From Vibrio sp. 99-70-13A1 (GTDB lineage: Bacteria > Pseudomonadota > Gammaproteobacteria > Enterobacterales > Vibrionaceae): a stretch of DNA of 64,000 nucleotides. The position numbers and the translations under genes were made by a program. Shown piece after piece: positions 19,451 through 28,037 of this stretch (its first letter is position 1; the number at the start of each line of letters is the position of its first letter). Location of the stretch: assembly GCF_013114625.1 (NCBI RefSeq), contig NZ_VTXD01000024.1, positions 1-64,000 on the forward strand, read 5' to 3'. The notes under the pieces are model-generated. The model had not been told where the DNA came from. It saw nothing but the letters and a program-made list of their open reading frames with translations, and searched no databases.

Positions 19451-20179
19451 ATGACAACACTAATTTTAGGAGCGACAGGTGCAACAGGACGATTAGTCGT
19501 TGATCAATTAATACAACGCGGAGAAAAGACGAAGCTAATTGTAAGAAGTTCAGATCGGTTACCACCGCATTTAAAGGTTCATGATCTCGTCACAATCACG
19601 ACAGCTAATGTACTGGATTTGAGTAATGAACAGCTCATGGAGCACGTTAAAGATTGTGATGCTGTCATCTCGTGTTTGGGTCATAACCTAACGCTACAAG
19701 GTATGTTCGGTCATCCAAGAAGATTGGTAACAGAGACAACGGAAAAAATTTGCTTTGCCATAGAAGCGATAAAACCAGATAAGCCGATTAAGTTTATTTT
19801 GATGAATACAACGGGAAATCAAAATAAAAGTGCAGGAGAGATGGTTTCGCTTCCTCACATTATGGTCGTATGTTTATTAAGAACACTGCTTCCTCCTCAT
19901 GCCGACAACGAACAAGCGGCGGCATTTCTACAGCAACAGGTTTCAAAAAAATCCATATACATTGAATGGGTAGGAGTAAGACCCGATAGCTTAATCAACC
20001 AAGCAGCACCCAGCGCTTATGAAATCTACAGTTCTCCTATTCGCGACCCCATTTTTAACGCAGGAAAAACCAGTAGAGCGAATGTCGCTCATTTCATGAT
20101 ATCGCTATTGACCGACCCTATTCTTTGGCAATGTTGGCGAGGGCAACTGCCTGTGATTTATAATTCCGATTACCCTTGA
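19451..20179 (+). CDS. NAD(P)H-binding SDR-like protein
   Basis: Atypical short-chain dehydrogenase-like protein with the N-terminal dinucleotide-binding motif GATGATGR and a following basic residue (VRSSDR) that suggests NADP(H). It belongs to the NAD(P)H-binding (NmrA-like/PF13460) group; no catalytic YxxxK is apparent, so it may be a redox sensor or a reductase of unknown substrate. The ATG is chosen because AAGG lies seven bases upstream. It is divergent from the LysR gene, which is its likely regulator. Confidence 0.82.
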   Translation: MTTLILGATGATGRLVVDQLIQRGEKTKLIVRSSDRLPPHLKVHDLVTITTANVLDLSNEQLMEHVKDCDAVISCLGHNLTLQGMFGHPRRLVTETTEKICFAIEAIKPDKPIKFILMNTTGNQNKSAGEMVSLPHIMVVCLLRTLLPPHADNEQAAAFLQQQVSKKSIYIEWVGVRPDSLINQAAPSAYEIYSSPIRDPIFNAGKTSRANVAHFMISLLTDPILWQCWRGQLPVIYNSDYP

Positions 20180-20195
20180 TGTTCAAGAGACAGAT

Positions 20196-20214
20196 AAGAT
20201 CTGACCCTATTTTT
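20196..20214. repeat. Copy of a dispersed TAGGGTCAG-type repeat
   Basis: Read on the minus strand this is AAAAATAGGGTCAGATCTT, sharing TAGGGTCAGRTCTT with 27665-27680 and, with one change, 63315-63330. All copies lie between genes. Similar tags flank RAYT/IS200-like elements in marine gammaproteobacteria from memory, but no transposase is present here. Confidence 0.35.
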
Positions 20215-20227
20215 CATCATGAAAAAG

Positions 20228-21799
20228 TCATAACTCCTCAACATTCAATATCAGCTGTTTCGCTTTATCTAAGATAACTTGTTGCTGCTCTGCTGATTTT
20301 TTATTCCAATTAGCATAAACCATTCGAGTACGTGGGTTATTATTAAACTGCTCAATGTGCGTATGCATAAAATTCCAATATAGTGCGTTTAGCGGGCACG
20401 CAGTCTCCTCACTCACCTGCTTCACGTTATAGTGACAATCCGTGCAGTAATCACTCATTTTATTCACATAATTACCGCTAGCAGCGTAAGCCTTAGAAGC
20501 AACAATACCTCCATCAGCAAACTGGCTCATACCGCGTGTGTTGGGCATTTCAACCCACTCAATCGCATCGATATAAATGCCTAAGTACCAAGCATCAACT
20601 TGGTCAGGTTGAATGCCGGTTAACAAAGAAAAATTACCAGTGATCATTAAACGTTGAATATGATGAGCATAGGCGAAATCAAGTGACTGCTTAATCGCAT
20701 GGTGCATGCAATTCATTTTTGTATTACCTGTCCAAAACCAACTTGGTAATGCCAATGAAGCGTTGAGCTGATTCAGGTTTTGATAGCCAGGCATATTGCG
20801 CCAGTAGATCCCACGTACAAATTCCCGCCATCCTAGAATTTGACGAACAAAGCCTTCTATTTGAGCAATATTTATTTCATCAGGGCGTTGGTTAAATTCC
20901 ATAATAGCGGCATCGATCACTTGCCGAGGGCTGAGGATTTTTGCGTTTAATGCGAAAGATAAACGGCTATGAAACAAACTCCATTGCTTTTGGGTGAGCA
21001 TATCATCTAGCTTACAGGTCATTGCATCTTGAAACTGACCAAACAGTGGCAAACAATAACGACAGAAAAACACCAGTAATTCACTCGCCTGCTGCCTGTT
21101 AACAGGCCACAATAATTGCTTATCTGCTTGACCAATGGTTTCTATGTTATGCCTTTCTAGACGTTTCAAAATATCAGAAACATCGTTAGCGAATAAAAGA
21201 GGCTCAGGCACACTATCAAATTCACTGCGCTTTAATTTGTTTTGATTTGCACTGTCAAAGTTCCATTTCTCCGCAACTGGCTCTCCGTCTTGCATTAAAA
21301 TGTCAAAACGTTTTCTCATCTTACGGTAGAAGGCTTCCATACGATGATGGTGGTCAGGCTTAAAGTCTTTTTCTATTTGCGCTTCTGACAGGAAGAAATG
21401 TTCACTTTCATAAGCTTGAGAAGATATAGATAACGACAGGCAATATTTATCGAGCATGCTGCGTAAACGGTACTCATCGGGTAATTGATATTCAAAGTGA
21501 GTAATGTTGTGCTCAGCAATAAGATGATTTAATAGATCATCTATTTTTTCAAATCGTTGCGTATCGTCTAACGTTAAATGTATTACCCGATGCCCTGCCC
21601 TTTCTAACGCAGTTGCAAATTGCCCCATGGCAGAAAAAAATGCGCACACCTTCTGCACATGATGTTTTACATAGGTAGCTTCTTGATGCATTTCAGCGAT
21701 CACATACAGTGTTTGCGGAACAGTTTGCTCAAACCAAGAGTGACTCGCATTCAGTTGATCACCAAAAATAAATCGTAAACGTTGTGGGGTGGCGTTCAT
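20228..21799 (-). CDS. FeS-type bacterial cryptochrome/(6-4) photolyase
   Basis: DNA photolyase-related protein of the FeS-BCP (PhrB-like) group, predicted to repair (6-4) photoproducts with FAD, a lumazine-type antenna and a [4Fe-4S] cluster. The four cluster cysteines can be placed at C364 (MNCMHH), C452 and C455 (CTDC) and C468 (ACPLN); their spacing of 88, 3 and 13 is exactly that of Agrobacterium PhrB. The N-terminal alpha/beta domain begins LRFIFGDQLN. The length (523) is normal. It is preceded on the same strand by a DUF2256 protein gene, a frequent partner. Confidence 0.92.
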   Translation of the reverse strand: MNATPQRLRFIFGDQLNASHSWFEQTVPQTLYVIAEMHQEATYVKHHVQKVCAFFSAMGQFATALERAGHRVIHLTLDDTQRFEKIDDLLNHLIAEHNITHFEYQLPDEYRLRSMLDKYCLSLSISSQAYESEHFFLSEAQIEKDFKPDHHHRMEAFYRKMRKRFDILMQDGEPVAEKWNFDSANQNKLKRSEFDSVPEPLLFANDVSDILKRLERHNIETIGQADKQLLWPVNRQQASELLVFFCRYCLPLFGQFQDAMTCKLDDMLTQKQWSLFHSRLSFALNAKILSPRQVIDAAIMEFNQRPDEINIAQIEGFVRQILGWREFVRGIYWRNMPGYQNLNQLNASLALPSWFWTGNTKMNCMHHAIKQSLDFAYAHHIQRLMITGNFSLLTGIQPDQVDAWYLGIYIDAIEWVEMPNTRGMSQFADGGIVASKAYAASGNYVNKMSDYCTDCHYNVKQVSEETACPLNALYWNFMHTHIEQFNNNPRTRMVYANWNKKSAEQQQVILDKAKQLILNVEEL

Positions 21800-21821
21800 A
21801 TATATCCTCTAACTAAAACTA

Positions 21822-21977
21822 TCATATTGCGCTCGGTTGCTTATTTTGACGTCGCAAAGACTGACAACGTTTGGAGCAATACTTAACCTTAAGCCAATCT
21901 CGCTCCCACTTTTTTCGCCAACTGAATGGCCTTTGACAAACAACACATTCTTTTTCTGGTAATTGTGATTTTTTCAT
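21822..21977 (-). CDS. DUF2256 zinc-ribbon-like protein
   Basis: A 51-residue protein with CVVCQRPFSWRKKW and, near the end, YCSKRC, the four-cysteine pattern of DUF2256. Its function is unknown; the family is very often encoded next to FeS photolyase/cryptochrome genes, as here, 22 bases upstream of it. I chose the internal ATG (MKKSQLPEK) because it gives the usual family length; the open frame extends 28 codons further upstream. Confidence 0.8.
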   Translation of the reverse strand: MKKSQLPEKECVVCQRPFSWRKKWERDWLKVKYCSKRCQSLRRQNKQPSAI

Positions 21978-22259
21978 CGTTTTTCGCCCGAACTGATCTG
22001 TCGTAATGCCACTTTTCCTGCATTTGGATTGTTTTCGACATACTCCAATATAGTTACGCAAAAAAGAGCATTATGGTTCACAAAAAGTAACGAATTCGAG
22101 CTAATCGTTTAGTTAATATCATGATTAATGTGCCAGCAGGCTTATGTACAATCTCGCTGCAGTTACGATAAATTTTACGAGTTACGCAATATTTTGCTTA
22201 CGCTGAAATGTTATGCAATCTAGAAAACAGAGACATTTCCTGCTTAATCAAGCTGTCTT

Positions 22260-22377
22260 TCAGTATTTTCTGTAGCCAATAAGATGCGACATGAATGCTT
22301 GGCTGAGTGGGCTTTGTTGCTTGGAGTTCGGAAAGACAAAGTTCCAGTGTGTTTCTACAGGGAACGTGTCGACTGAC
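22260..22377 (-). pseudogene. C-terminal remnant of a LysR regulator
   Basis: About 39 codons ending at a TGA read VDTFPVETHWNFVFPNSKQ followed by SPLSQAFMSHLIGYRKY, which matches the last strand and helix of LysR effector domains. No start or DNA-binding part remains; upstream lies the end of a secreted protein gene. The neighbouring bases 21978-22259 hold only the promoter side of the DUF2256 gene and no recognisable gene. Confidence 0.5.
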
Positions 22378-22386
22378 AAGTTACAC

Positions 22387-22929
22387 TTAGTATTTACCGA
22401 GCGCAATTACGCCTTCTCCGAGTAAAGTAGAGCTTTCATCAACTGACGATGACTTAAATACAGCTTTGATACTAGCGTTATATTCATTGCCTAACCCACC
22501 AGAACAAGGTGGAAGATACACTCCATCTTTGCCTCTGTTACTGCGAAACCTCTCTTCAATGAACATCCCTGGAGGCAAGTCATTTGATTCTCCCGCAACA
22601 GATGGAATTACCACGGATGTTTGATCATCTTTGATCCAGAGACCAACAATTCCATGACCACCATTATCATTCTTTATGAACGTTTTGTCGTTAAAGGAAA
22701 CCAGTATTGCATTAGTGCCTTTAGGGATATTACTAATTTTCATTTCAGGTGAGGACCCATTTCCTTCAAACATTTTACATTGTTGACCATTCGGTACGGT
22801 CTTGCCATTCCAGTCCGAATTTACGAATGAGGCATCTAACATAGACAGTTTTTTAACAGGGATATATTGCTGTCCGTATGTCAACATTGAAACCCCACAA
22901 AGCAGTGGAACTATCATTGAAATTTTCAT
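22387..22929 (-). CDS. Secreted PEBP/YbhB-like protein
   Basis: A 180-residue exported protein with an N-terminal signal peptide (MKISMIVPLLCGVSMLTYGQ). The stretch PNGQQCKMFEGNGSSPEMKI, then SNIPKGTNAILVSFND, resembles the opening of the phosphatidylethanolamine-binding/YbhB family (SPxLxW...P.GT.S...), and the later GVYLPPC region resembles the family's ligand-site strand. The similarity is moderate: the usual DPD and HW motifs are weak. Its substrate is unknown. It follows another secreted protein gene on the same strand. Confidence 0.55.
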   Translation of the reverse strand: MKISMIVPLLCGVSMLTYGQQYIPVKKLSMLDASFVNSDWNGKTVPNGQQCKMFEGNGSSPEMKISNIPKGTNAILVSFNDKTFIKNDNGGHGIVGLWIKDDQTSVVIPSVAGESNDLPPGMFIEERFRSNRGKDGVYLPPCSGGLGNEYNASIKAVFKSSSVDESSTLLGEGVIALGKY

Positions 22930-22986
22930 TTTTAGAACTCTCTACTGTTATAGCAAACGAATTGACCAGTCATAATTTTTAAGTAA

Positions 22987-23676
22987 TCACTTTTGAGCAA
23001 AGCAGTAAAACTTCCCACTACCACCAGTTTCATTAAAATTTTCCAAAGCACATCCATTTGTTGCATGAGAAGAATTCCAAGATGTATTCCATGAACTCAT
23101 CCGGTCATGGTGACCAACCATCGCCTGACCATTAGGACCTGAATAACTCCAATTATCACATGTTAAATTATAATATCTCATCGCCCCAGCCGGAAATGCT
23201 CGACCATGAGAGTCTGACCCAGTTAGCATATCGTGTTCATTAGCTGCACCTTTGTCTCTGATTCTTCCTGCTACTAAATTACCGGTTTCTGTTAGGGCTG
23301 TACTTTGCATTATTAGATTTCTATCTCTTTGGATATCACCATGAAGATCTGCAACATTTTCAGCTATCATCACACCGTTATAATTGTACCAAGGTCCCTT
23401 CCCTATTCTATCTCTCGCATTTATTTGAGGGGTTTTTCTAGATCCCTCAGCGCTGAGATATGCATGCCAACGTAAATGACCAAAGCCGACATTTTGCGCT
23501 AGTTGTTGACATGTTAAGTCAGCACCTTTAATACCTCCCAAGTCTCCATTATGAGTTGAACTTGTTACAAAAAATGAGAATTTATCATCAGGAAGTTGTG
23601 TCTCAGCTGCTTGTGCTAGAGATAAATTGCCTATTGATGCAAGCAAGAGAACTGATTTCATCGCAGTTAGTTTCAT
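22987..23676 (-). CDS. Secreted DUF1554/lectin-like protein
   Basis: An exported protein of about 229 residues with a signal peptide ending near AQA. The core FFVTSSTHNGDLGG then GADLTCQQLA and WHAYLS matches secreted DUF1554-type proteins, which have a C-type-lectin-like or endostatin-like fold. Conserved features seen are the DRIGKGPW loop, several Trp and Cys residues and the C-terminal KFYCFAQ. A glycan-binding role is plausible but unproven. The start is the ATG at codon 5 of the open frame; a later ATG five codons on is also possible. Confidence 0.6.
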   Translation of the reverse strand: MKLTAMKSVLLLASIGNLSLAQAAETQLPDDKFSFFVTSSTHNGDLGGIKGADLTCQQLAQNVGFGHLRWHAYLSAEGSRKTPQINARDRIGKGPWYNYNGVMIAENVADLHGDIQRDRNLIMQSTALTETGNLVAGRIRDKGAANEHDMLTGSDSHGRAFPAGAMRYYNLTCDNWSYSGPNGQAMVGHHDRMSSWNTSWNSSHATNGCALENFNETGGSGKFYCFAQK

Positions 23677-23846
23677 TTTTTCAGCCAAATAATGATCGGA
23701 AGAATAAATGTACGTTTATAAATGTGTATAAAATGTCAATGATAAAATCGGATACTGAGTACCCGGTGATCACCGCATCGAATTTAACTATCAGTTTTAA
23801 CTCACCATTTCATTTCTAACGAACAGTTTGGATTGTAGTGAAGTAT

Positions 23847-25046
23847 TTACAGCATCATCACTTCCGCTGGAGATCGATCTGCAAACCATAAGTCACACAT
23901 TATTTTCATCTTCTCTTCACTACTTCGGAAGAAGTGTTCATAGCCTGCGCAAAGGTAGTTATCGGGGGAGCTATTACCTCTAGGAATAAAGCGTTGCTTC
24001 GGGCAACCGCCATTGCAGAGTTTTATATATGAGCACTGCTTACACTTTTCGCTGAGATCTTTCTTCTTGATACCAAACTCGTAGTTTTGGGCACTGAAGT
24101 TCATTTCATTAATCGTTTTTGAATGAATGTTCCCTAATTTATGCTCAGGATAAACATAGTGGTCGCAATTGTAGATGTCTCCATTTGCTTCCATTGCAAA
24201 AGCACTGCCACACCGCGGAGCCATTGTGCACATATTGCCTTGTTCACCCGCCCAACCAGCGAGAGTGTTATCGAAATAAGGCACGAATACCTGACCAACA
24301 TCATGCTTCACCCAATAGTCAAATATGGTTGTGAGGAACTGCCCAAACTTTAAAGACGGTACGCTCCATTCCGTCAACTTAGCTGAGCTATCATGCTCCG
24401 GGTCAACTAAATATAAACCCTCTAACGTTGGCTTTGCTGCCGCTCTTTCGACTAAAGGAATATATTGATGTACTTCGCTACCCAAAGCTTTTAAATGTTG
24501 ATATACCTCCAATGCATGGTCAACATTGTGGCTGCCAATGACCGTTAAAGTGTTGAACTGAACGCGATGTGCACGCAATAAATCGATGGCTTGCGCTACC
24601 TTGCGATAAGAACCTTTACCAGAGCGACTCGTGCGGTATTTGTCGTGAAGATGCTCAGGTCCATCAATTGAAATACCAATCAAAAAATGGTTTGTTTTGA
24701 AAAATTCACACCATTCATTGTTGAGTAATAGGCCATTGGTTTGCAGCGTATTTTCTATGGACTTTCCTTTCGCATATTTGTTTTGCAATTGGACGGCTTT
24801 CTTATAGAACTCAACCCCCATCATCAAAGGTTCGCCTCCTTGCCAAGCAAAAGTCACATGGTCAGTATGCTGAGCCAATATGTGTTGCTCGATATAAATT
24901 TCTAGCGTTTCATCCGACATTTTCCAGTTAGTATTACGCTCGGGGTATAGCTTTTCTTTCTCAAGGTAAAAGCAATAGTCACAATCTAGGTTACATATAG
25001 AACCCGTTGGTTTACTCATAATATGAACAGACTTAGACACTTCCAT
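23847..25046 (-). CDS. Anaerobic sulfatase-maturating enzyme (radical SAM, SPASM)
   Basis: Radical S-adenosylmethionine enzyme that oxidises the active-site Cys or Ser of sulfatases to formylglycine. The N-terminal cluster motif is CNLDCDYC (C18, C22, C25); the C-terminal SPASM part has the expected cysteines in CGSAF, YNCDHY, CKQCSYIKLCNGGC and YLCAGY. The length (399) is usual for anSME. GAGGA precedes the ATG. It follows the sulfatase gene on the same strand, so its substrate is probably that sulfatase. Confidence 0.92.
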   Translation of the reverse strand: MEVSKSVHIMSKPTGSICNLDCDYCFYLEKEKLYPERNTNWKMSDETLEIYIEQHILAQHTDHVTFAWQGGEPLMMGVEFYKKAVQLQNKYAKGKSIENTLQTNGLLLNNEWCEFFKTNHFLIGISIDGPEHLHDKYRTSRSGKGSYRKVAQAIDLLRAHRVQFNTLTVIGSHNVDHALEVYQHLKALGSEVHQYIPLVERAAAKPTLEGLYLVDPEHDSSAKLTEWSVPSLKFGQFLTTIFDYWVKHDVGQVFVPYFDNTLAGWAGEQGNMCTMAPRCGSAFAMEANGDIYNCDHYVYPEHKLGNIHSKTINEMNFSAQNYEFGIKKKDLSEKCKQCSYIKLCNGGCPKQRFIPRGNSSPDNYLCAGYEHFFRSSEEKMKIMCDLWFADRSPAEVMML

Positions 25047-25065
25047 ATTTATTCCTCAGATTGTT

Positions 25066-25090
25066 CAGGTAGGTTTTTATGTCCTACCTG
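25066..25090 (-). promoter_or_regulatory. Hairpin between sulfatase and maturase genes
   Basis: Arms CAGGTAGG and CCTACCTG are perfect, with a 9-base loop. There is no T-run after it in the leftward direction, so it more likely tunes mRNA stability or partial read-through between the two genes than ends transcription. Confidence 0.5.
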
Positions 25091-25122
25091 CCTAACGTTA
25101 ATGACAGTCCTGTAAATGGTGA

Positions 25123-26574
25123 TTACTTTTCAGCTTTTCTAAAGCCGTCCGGTATATGTTGAGTGAAATCAACGCCCTTGCAGTCAGGTTCGTACCCCAT
25201 AGGAGCAGGAAAAGGAATGGTGTCACAACTTACCGCAAGGTTTTGCTGAATCGCGACGTTTCGTTTCACTACCGTAGGGAAAATTCGGACACCATCACCT
25301 CGCATGTCATACATTTCTTGAGGGTCGCTAGACAGATCATATACGGCTGGAATCTGACGTTTAACGGGTGCTTCTGGCATAATATCTTGATCGTAGAAAT
25401 GCAATTTCCAATCATTCCATTTGTACGCCTGAACTATTTGTCCATTGCTTATATAAAAACCATCACGATTAGATTGTTCCGTGTCGCCTTTCAGGTGAGC
25501 CCACTGGTTGATACCATCTATATGACGATCTGCTGGCATCTCATAACCGACAAGCTCGCCAATAGATGGCATTACATCAACAACGTGCACAATTTCATTA
25601 CTGACGTTTTTTTCTTTCACTGTGCCTGGCATAGAAGCGATAAATGGCACACGTATTGAACCTTCAAGCGCTGTAAAATAATTCCCCCTCCATGGTGCCG
25701 CGATACCATGATGAGGGTAGTGCCACTCTGGGCCGTTGTCTGACATAAAGATAATCAATGTGTCTTTTCTGGCATCGGCTTTATCAATGGTGTCGATAAT
25801 TTGCCCTGCGCGAAAATCAATCTCATGCAAAACATCGGCATAATCTCCTTTGCCTGTCACTCCTGAAAAATCTGGGTGAGGAATCGTAGGCAGGTGCGGC
25901 TGAGTAAAAGAGACAAAAGTAAAGAAGGGACTGCCTTTTTCTAATTGTTGACTGATGTGTGTCATCGCCCGTTGAGTGACTTGCTCATCAATAGTACGAC
26001 GAGTATCTAAATTAAAGTCCATGACATCTTTTGTCTTTCCATCGACGGTGTCTTGGATCTTTGGCACGTACCCATCTTCGTTTTCAAAGTGGAGTTGTGA
26101 CGAATAGAGTGATTCGTCTGAAGTATTAAGCACCCCAAAGAAATCATCGAACCCTTGCTCTAAAGGTGTACGACCTTCAGTGTCCCCAAGGTGCCACTTG
26201 CCATACATTGCGGTGTTGTAACCCTGATCCTTAAACTTATTTGCCATGGTAACTTCCCAGTTCACCATGCCGTAATCCATGCCCCAAACAACCTCTGTTG
26301 TTGCCGTTCTCAATGGACGTCTACCGGTCATAAATGCTGAACGGGTTGGAGTGCATTGAGGCTCAACATTAAAGTTTGTCAGCCTGATGCCTTCTTCTGC
26401 TAATTTGTCTAGGTTTGGGGTCGCGACGCCTCGTGTACTGCCATACGACTGAAGCTCTCCAAAACCCAAGTTGTCGACCATCATAATAATCACATTAGGT
26501 TGTTCTGCTGCCGTTGCTGATAGGGAAGGCAGTACACCGGCTAAAACGGTGGCTAACACGCTTTTTCTCATCAT
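25123..26574 (-). CDS. Periplasmic arylsulfatase-type sulfatase
   Basis: Formylglycine-dependent sulfatase hydrolysing sulfate esters, probably of a marine sulfated glycan or aryl ester; the true substrate cannot be read from the sequence. A signal peptide (MMRKSVLATVLAGVLPSLSA) is followed by VIIMMVDNLGFGE (metal site) and the activation motif CTPTR, with the Cys about residue 74. TGRRPLR and FMSDNGP are further family motifs. I chose the ATG six bases after GGAG; the frame begins four codons earlier at TTG. It is followed by its maturase and is divergent from a LysR gene. Confidence 0.92.
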   Translation of the reverse strand: MMRKSVLATVLAGVLPSLSATAAEQPNVIIMMVDNLGFGELQSYGSTRGVATPNLDKLAEEGIRLTNFNVEPQCTPTRSAFMTGRRPLRTATTEVVWGMDYGMVNWEVTMANKFKDQGYNTAMYGKWHLGDTEGRTPLEQGFDDFFGVLNTSDESLYSSQLHFENEDGYVPKIQDTVDGKTKDVMDFNLDTRRTIDEQVTQRAMTHISQQLEKGSPFFTFVSFTQPHLPTIPHPDFSGVTGKGDYADVLHEIDFRAGQIIDTIDKADARKDTLIIFMSDNGPEWHYPHHGIAAPWRGNYFTALEGSIRVPFIASMPGTVKEKNVSNEIVHVVDVMPSIGELVGYEMPADRHIDGINQWAHLKGDTEQSNRDGFYISNGQIVQAYKWNDWKLHFYDQDIMPEAPVKRQIPAVYDLSSDPQEMYDMRGDGVRIFPTVVKRNVAIQQNLAVSCDTIPFPAPMGYEPDCKGVDFTQHIPDGFRKAEK

Positions 26575-26671
26575 ATTTTGCTCCAATGACCATTTCTAAT
26601 TGATTTCTTTTGAAAAGAATAACGGCTGCGCTTAGAATTTGAAGTGATGGATATTTATGAAGGGTATAACT

Positions 26672-27586
26672 ATGAGGAATAGTGAGTTTTCAAAGATTAG
26701 AGCGCTTGATCTCAACTTACTAAAAACACTGCTTGTTCTATTGGATCAAAAGCATATTTCTAAAAGTTCAGAACTGTTGTTTATCACTCAACCTGCTGTT
26801 AGCAAGCAATTGTCAAAACTTCGAGAGATGTTTGATGATCCTCTTTTGGTGAGAGTTGGGAATCAATTGGTGCTCACGCAAAAAGCGATTCAGTTATATC
26901 CCAAAGTCGAGCTGCTATGTAATCAGTTCAAAAATTTAGTCGATTCAGAGGAGCTTGATTTAAGTGAAGTAACACAGAATGTCACTATCATGCTTTCAGA
27001 TTACGCAAGTCCTCATTGGATGGCTCAAATCATCGAAGAAGTATCAACGCATGCACCCAATGTAACGGTGACCTGCAAGAGTTGGAGTTATGAGAATATA
27101 AAGAAACTGACCTTGGGTGAGATTAATTTTGCGTTAGGATCGTTGCCAGAAGACCTTTCTGGGTTCGAGACAAAGGAAATCGGGGAGGTATCGAGTTCAT
27201 TGGTTGCGAGACGTGAACACGCGATTTTTTCTAATACCGACCAATTAGATCTTTCTCTCTCAAGCTTCCCTATTGTCAAAATTCGAGGCTCGCATCGATA
27301 TCAGAATATATATGATGAGCTAATCGGTGAGAGCCCGGTACTGCTTGACGAATCGACGCTCTGGTTAGCTTTGGAAACTGTCAAATCAACGGACGCTTAT
27401 CTGGTTGGACCCAGCAAATTTATTAAAAGCATTGATAACAAATACTGCTACAACAGCATCCCATTGCCAATGTTAAAGCCCATTCCTATTTCGATGTGCT
27501 GGTCTATCGGGCTTAGTGACGACCCTTTCTATAACTGGATGAAAGATATGATGATCGAAATAGGATCTCGTATTGTCAATGAATAA
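26672..27586 (+). CDS. LysR-family regulator next to the sulfatase
   Basis: A 304-residue LysR protein with helix-turn-helix KSSELLFITQPAVSKQLSKL and an effector-binding domain. It is divergent from the sulfatase-maturase pair with about 100 bases between the starts, so it probably controls them and itself. The ATG is chosen because AAGGG lies about seven bases upstream; another in-frame ATG is five codons earlier. Confidence 0.9.
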   Translation: MRNSEFSKIRALDLNLLKTLLVLLDQKHISKSSELLFITQPAVSKQLSKLREMFDDPLLVRVGNQLVLTQKAIQLYPKVELLCNQFKNLVDSEELDLSEVTQNVTIMLSDYASPHWMAQIIEEVSTHAPNVTVTCKSWSYENIKKLTLGEINFALGSLPEDLSGFETKEIGEVSSSLVARREHAIFSNTDQLDLSLSSFPIVKIRGSHRYQNIYDELIGESPVLLDESTLWLALETVKSTDAYLVGPSKFIKSIDNKYCYNSIPLPMLKPIPISMCWSIGLSDDPFYNWMKDMMIEIGSRIVNE

Positions 27587-27664
27587 CAAGGTCTACATAT
27601 TTCTCTATGCAACTACTAACGTTTACGAATTGAACATTATGTGTCCGTCAATTAGATCGAATAC

Positions 27665-27680
27665 TAGGGTCAGGTCTTGC
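27665..27680 (+). repeat. Copy of dispersed TAGGGTCAGGTCTTGC repeat
   Basis: TAGGGTCAGGTCTTGC here is nearly identical to TAGCGTCAGGTCTTGC at 63315, and both are followed by a T-rich stretch with ATCATTA. A third related copy is at 20196. The stretch 27587-27736 around it holds nothing else recognisable. Confidence 0.45.
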
Positions 27681-27736
27681 CTTTGCTAATCATTACTTTT
27701 TGTATATCAAAGTTATCAGAACACCTTTGTTCGAAC

Positions 27737-28030
27737 TCATTCGCCAGCAACCCGTCGTCTTATAGCCACCCTACTCCATTTTTTGCCCTCTAAATTTAAA
27801 CATCCACTATTGTTGAGACGATCAGCTATTTGCTGATGAAGCATCACTTGTGAATACCAACGCTATATTTGAGTAACTATGGCGCACTTAGTCTCTGCTA
27901 CATGCGTATCAACCTGAGTTTTATCTACAACGCCCGCACCTAATCATTCTAGACTCTTAGAATGTGCGTACATTTCACTGTTATTTTTCTTGGTATACGA
28001 CAAAACAGCTACTCGTATTGGCCTCAAAGC
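27737..28030 (-). pseudogene. Relic with recombinase-like helix-turn-helix
   Basis: One frame of 98 codons is interrupted by two stops (TGA and TAG). Its last part reads HQQIADRLNNSGCLNLEGKK then WSRVAIRRRV, the pattern of the short helix-turn-helix found at the end of large serine recombinases and some transposases (IAxxLNxxGxxxxxGxxWxxxxV). The first part matches nothing I recognise. Treat as a possible mobile-element remnant. Confidence 0.3.
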
Positions 28031-28037
28031 TATTGAG

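Noticed and set aside
25156..25659. 167-codon open frame opposite the sulfatase gene
   Set aside because: It lies fully antisense to a clear sulfatase, has no family features and looks like a codon-bias shadow.
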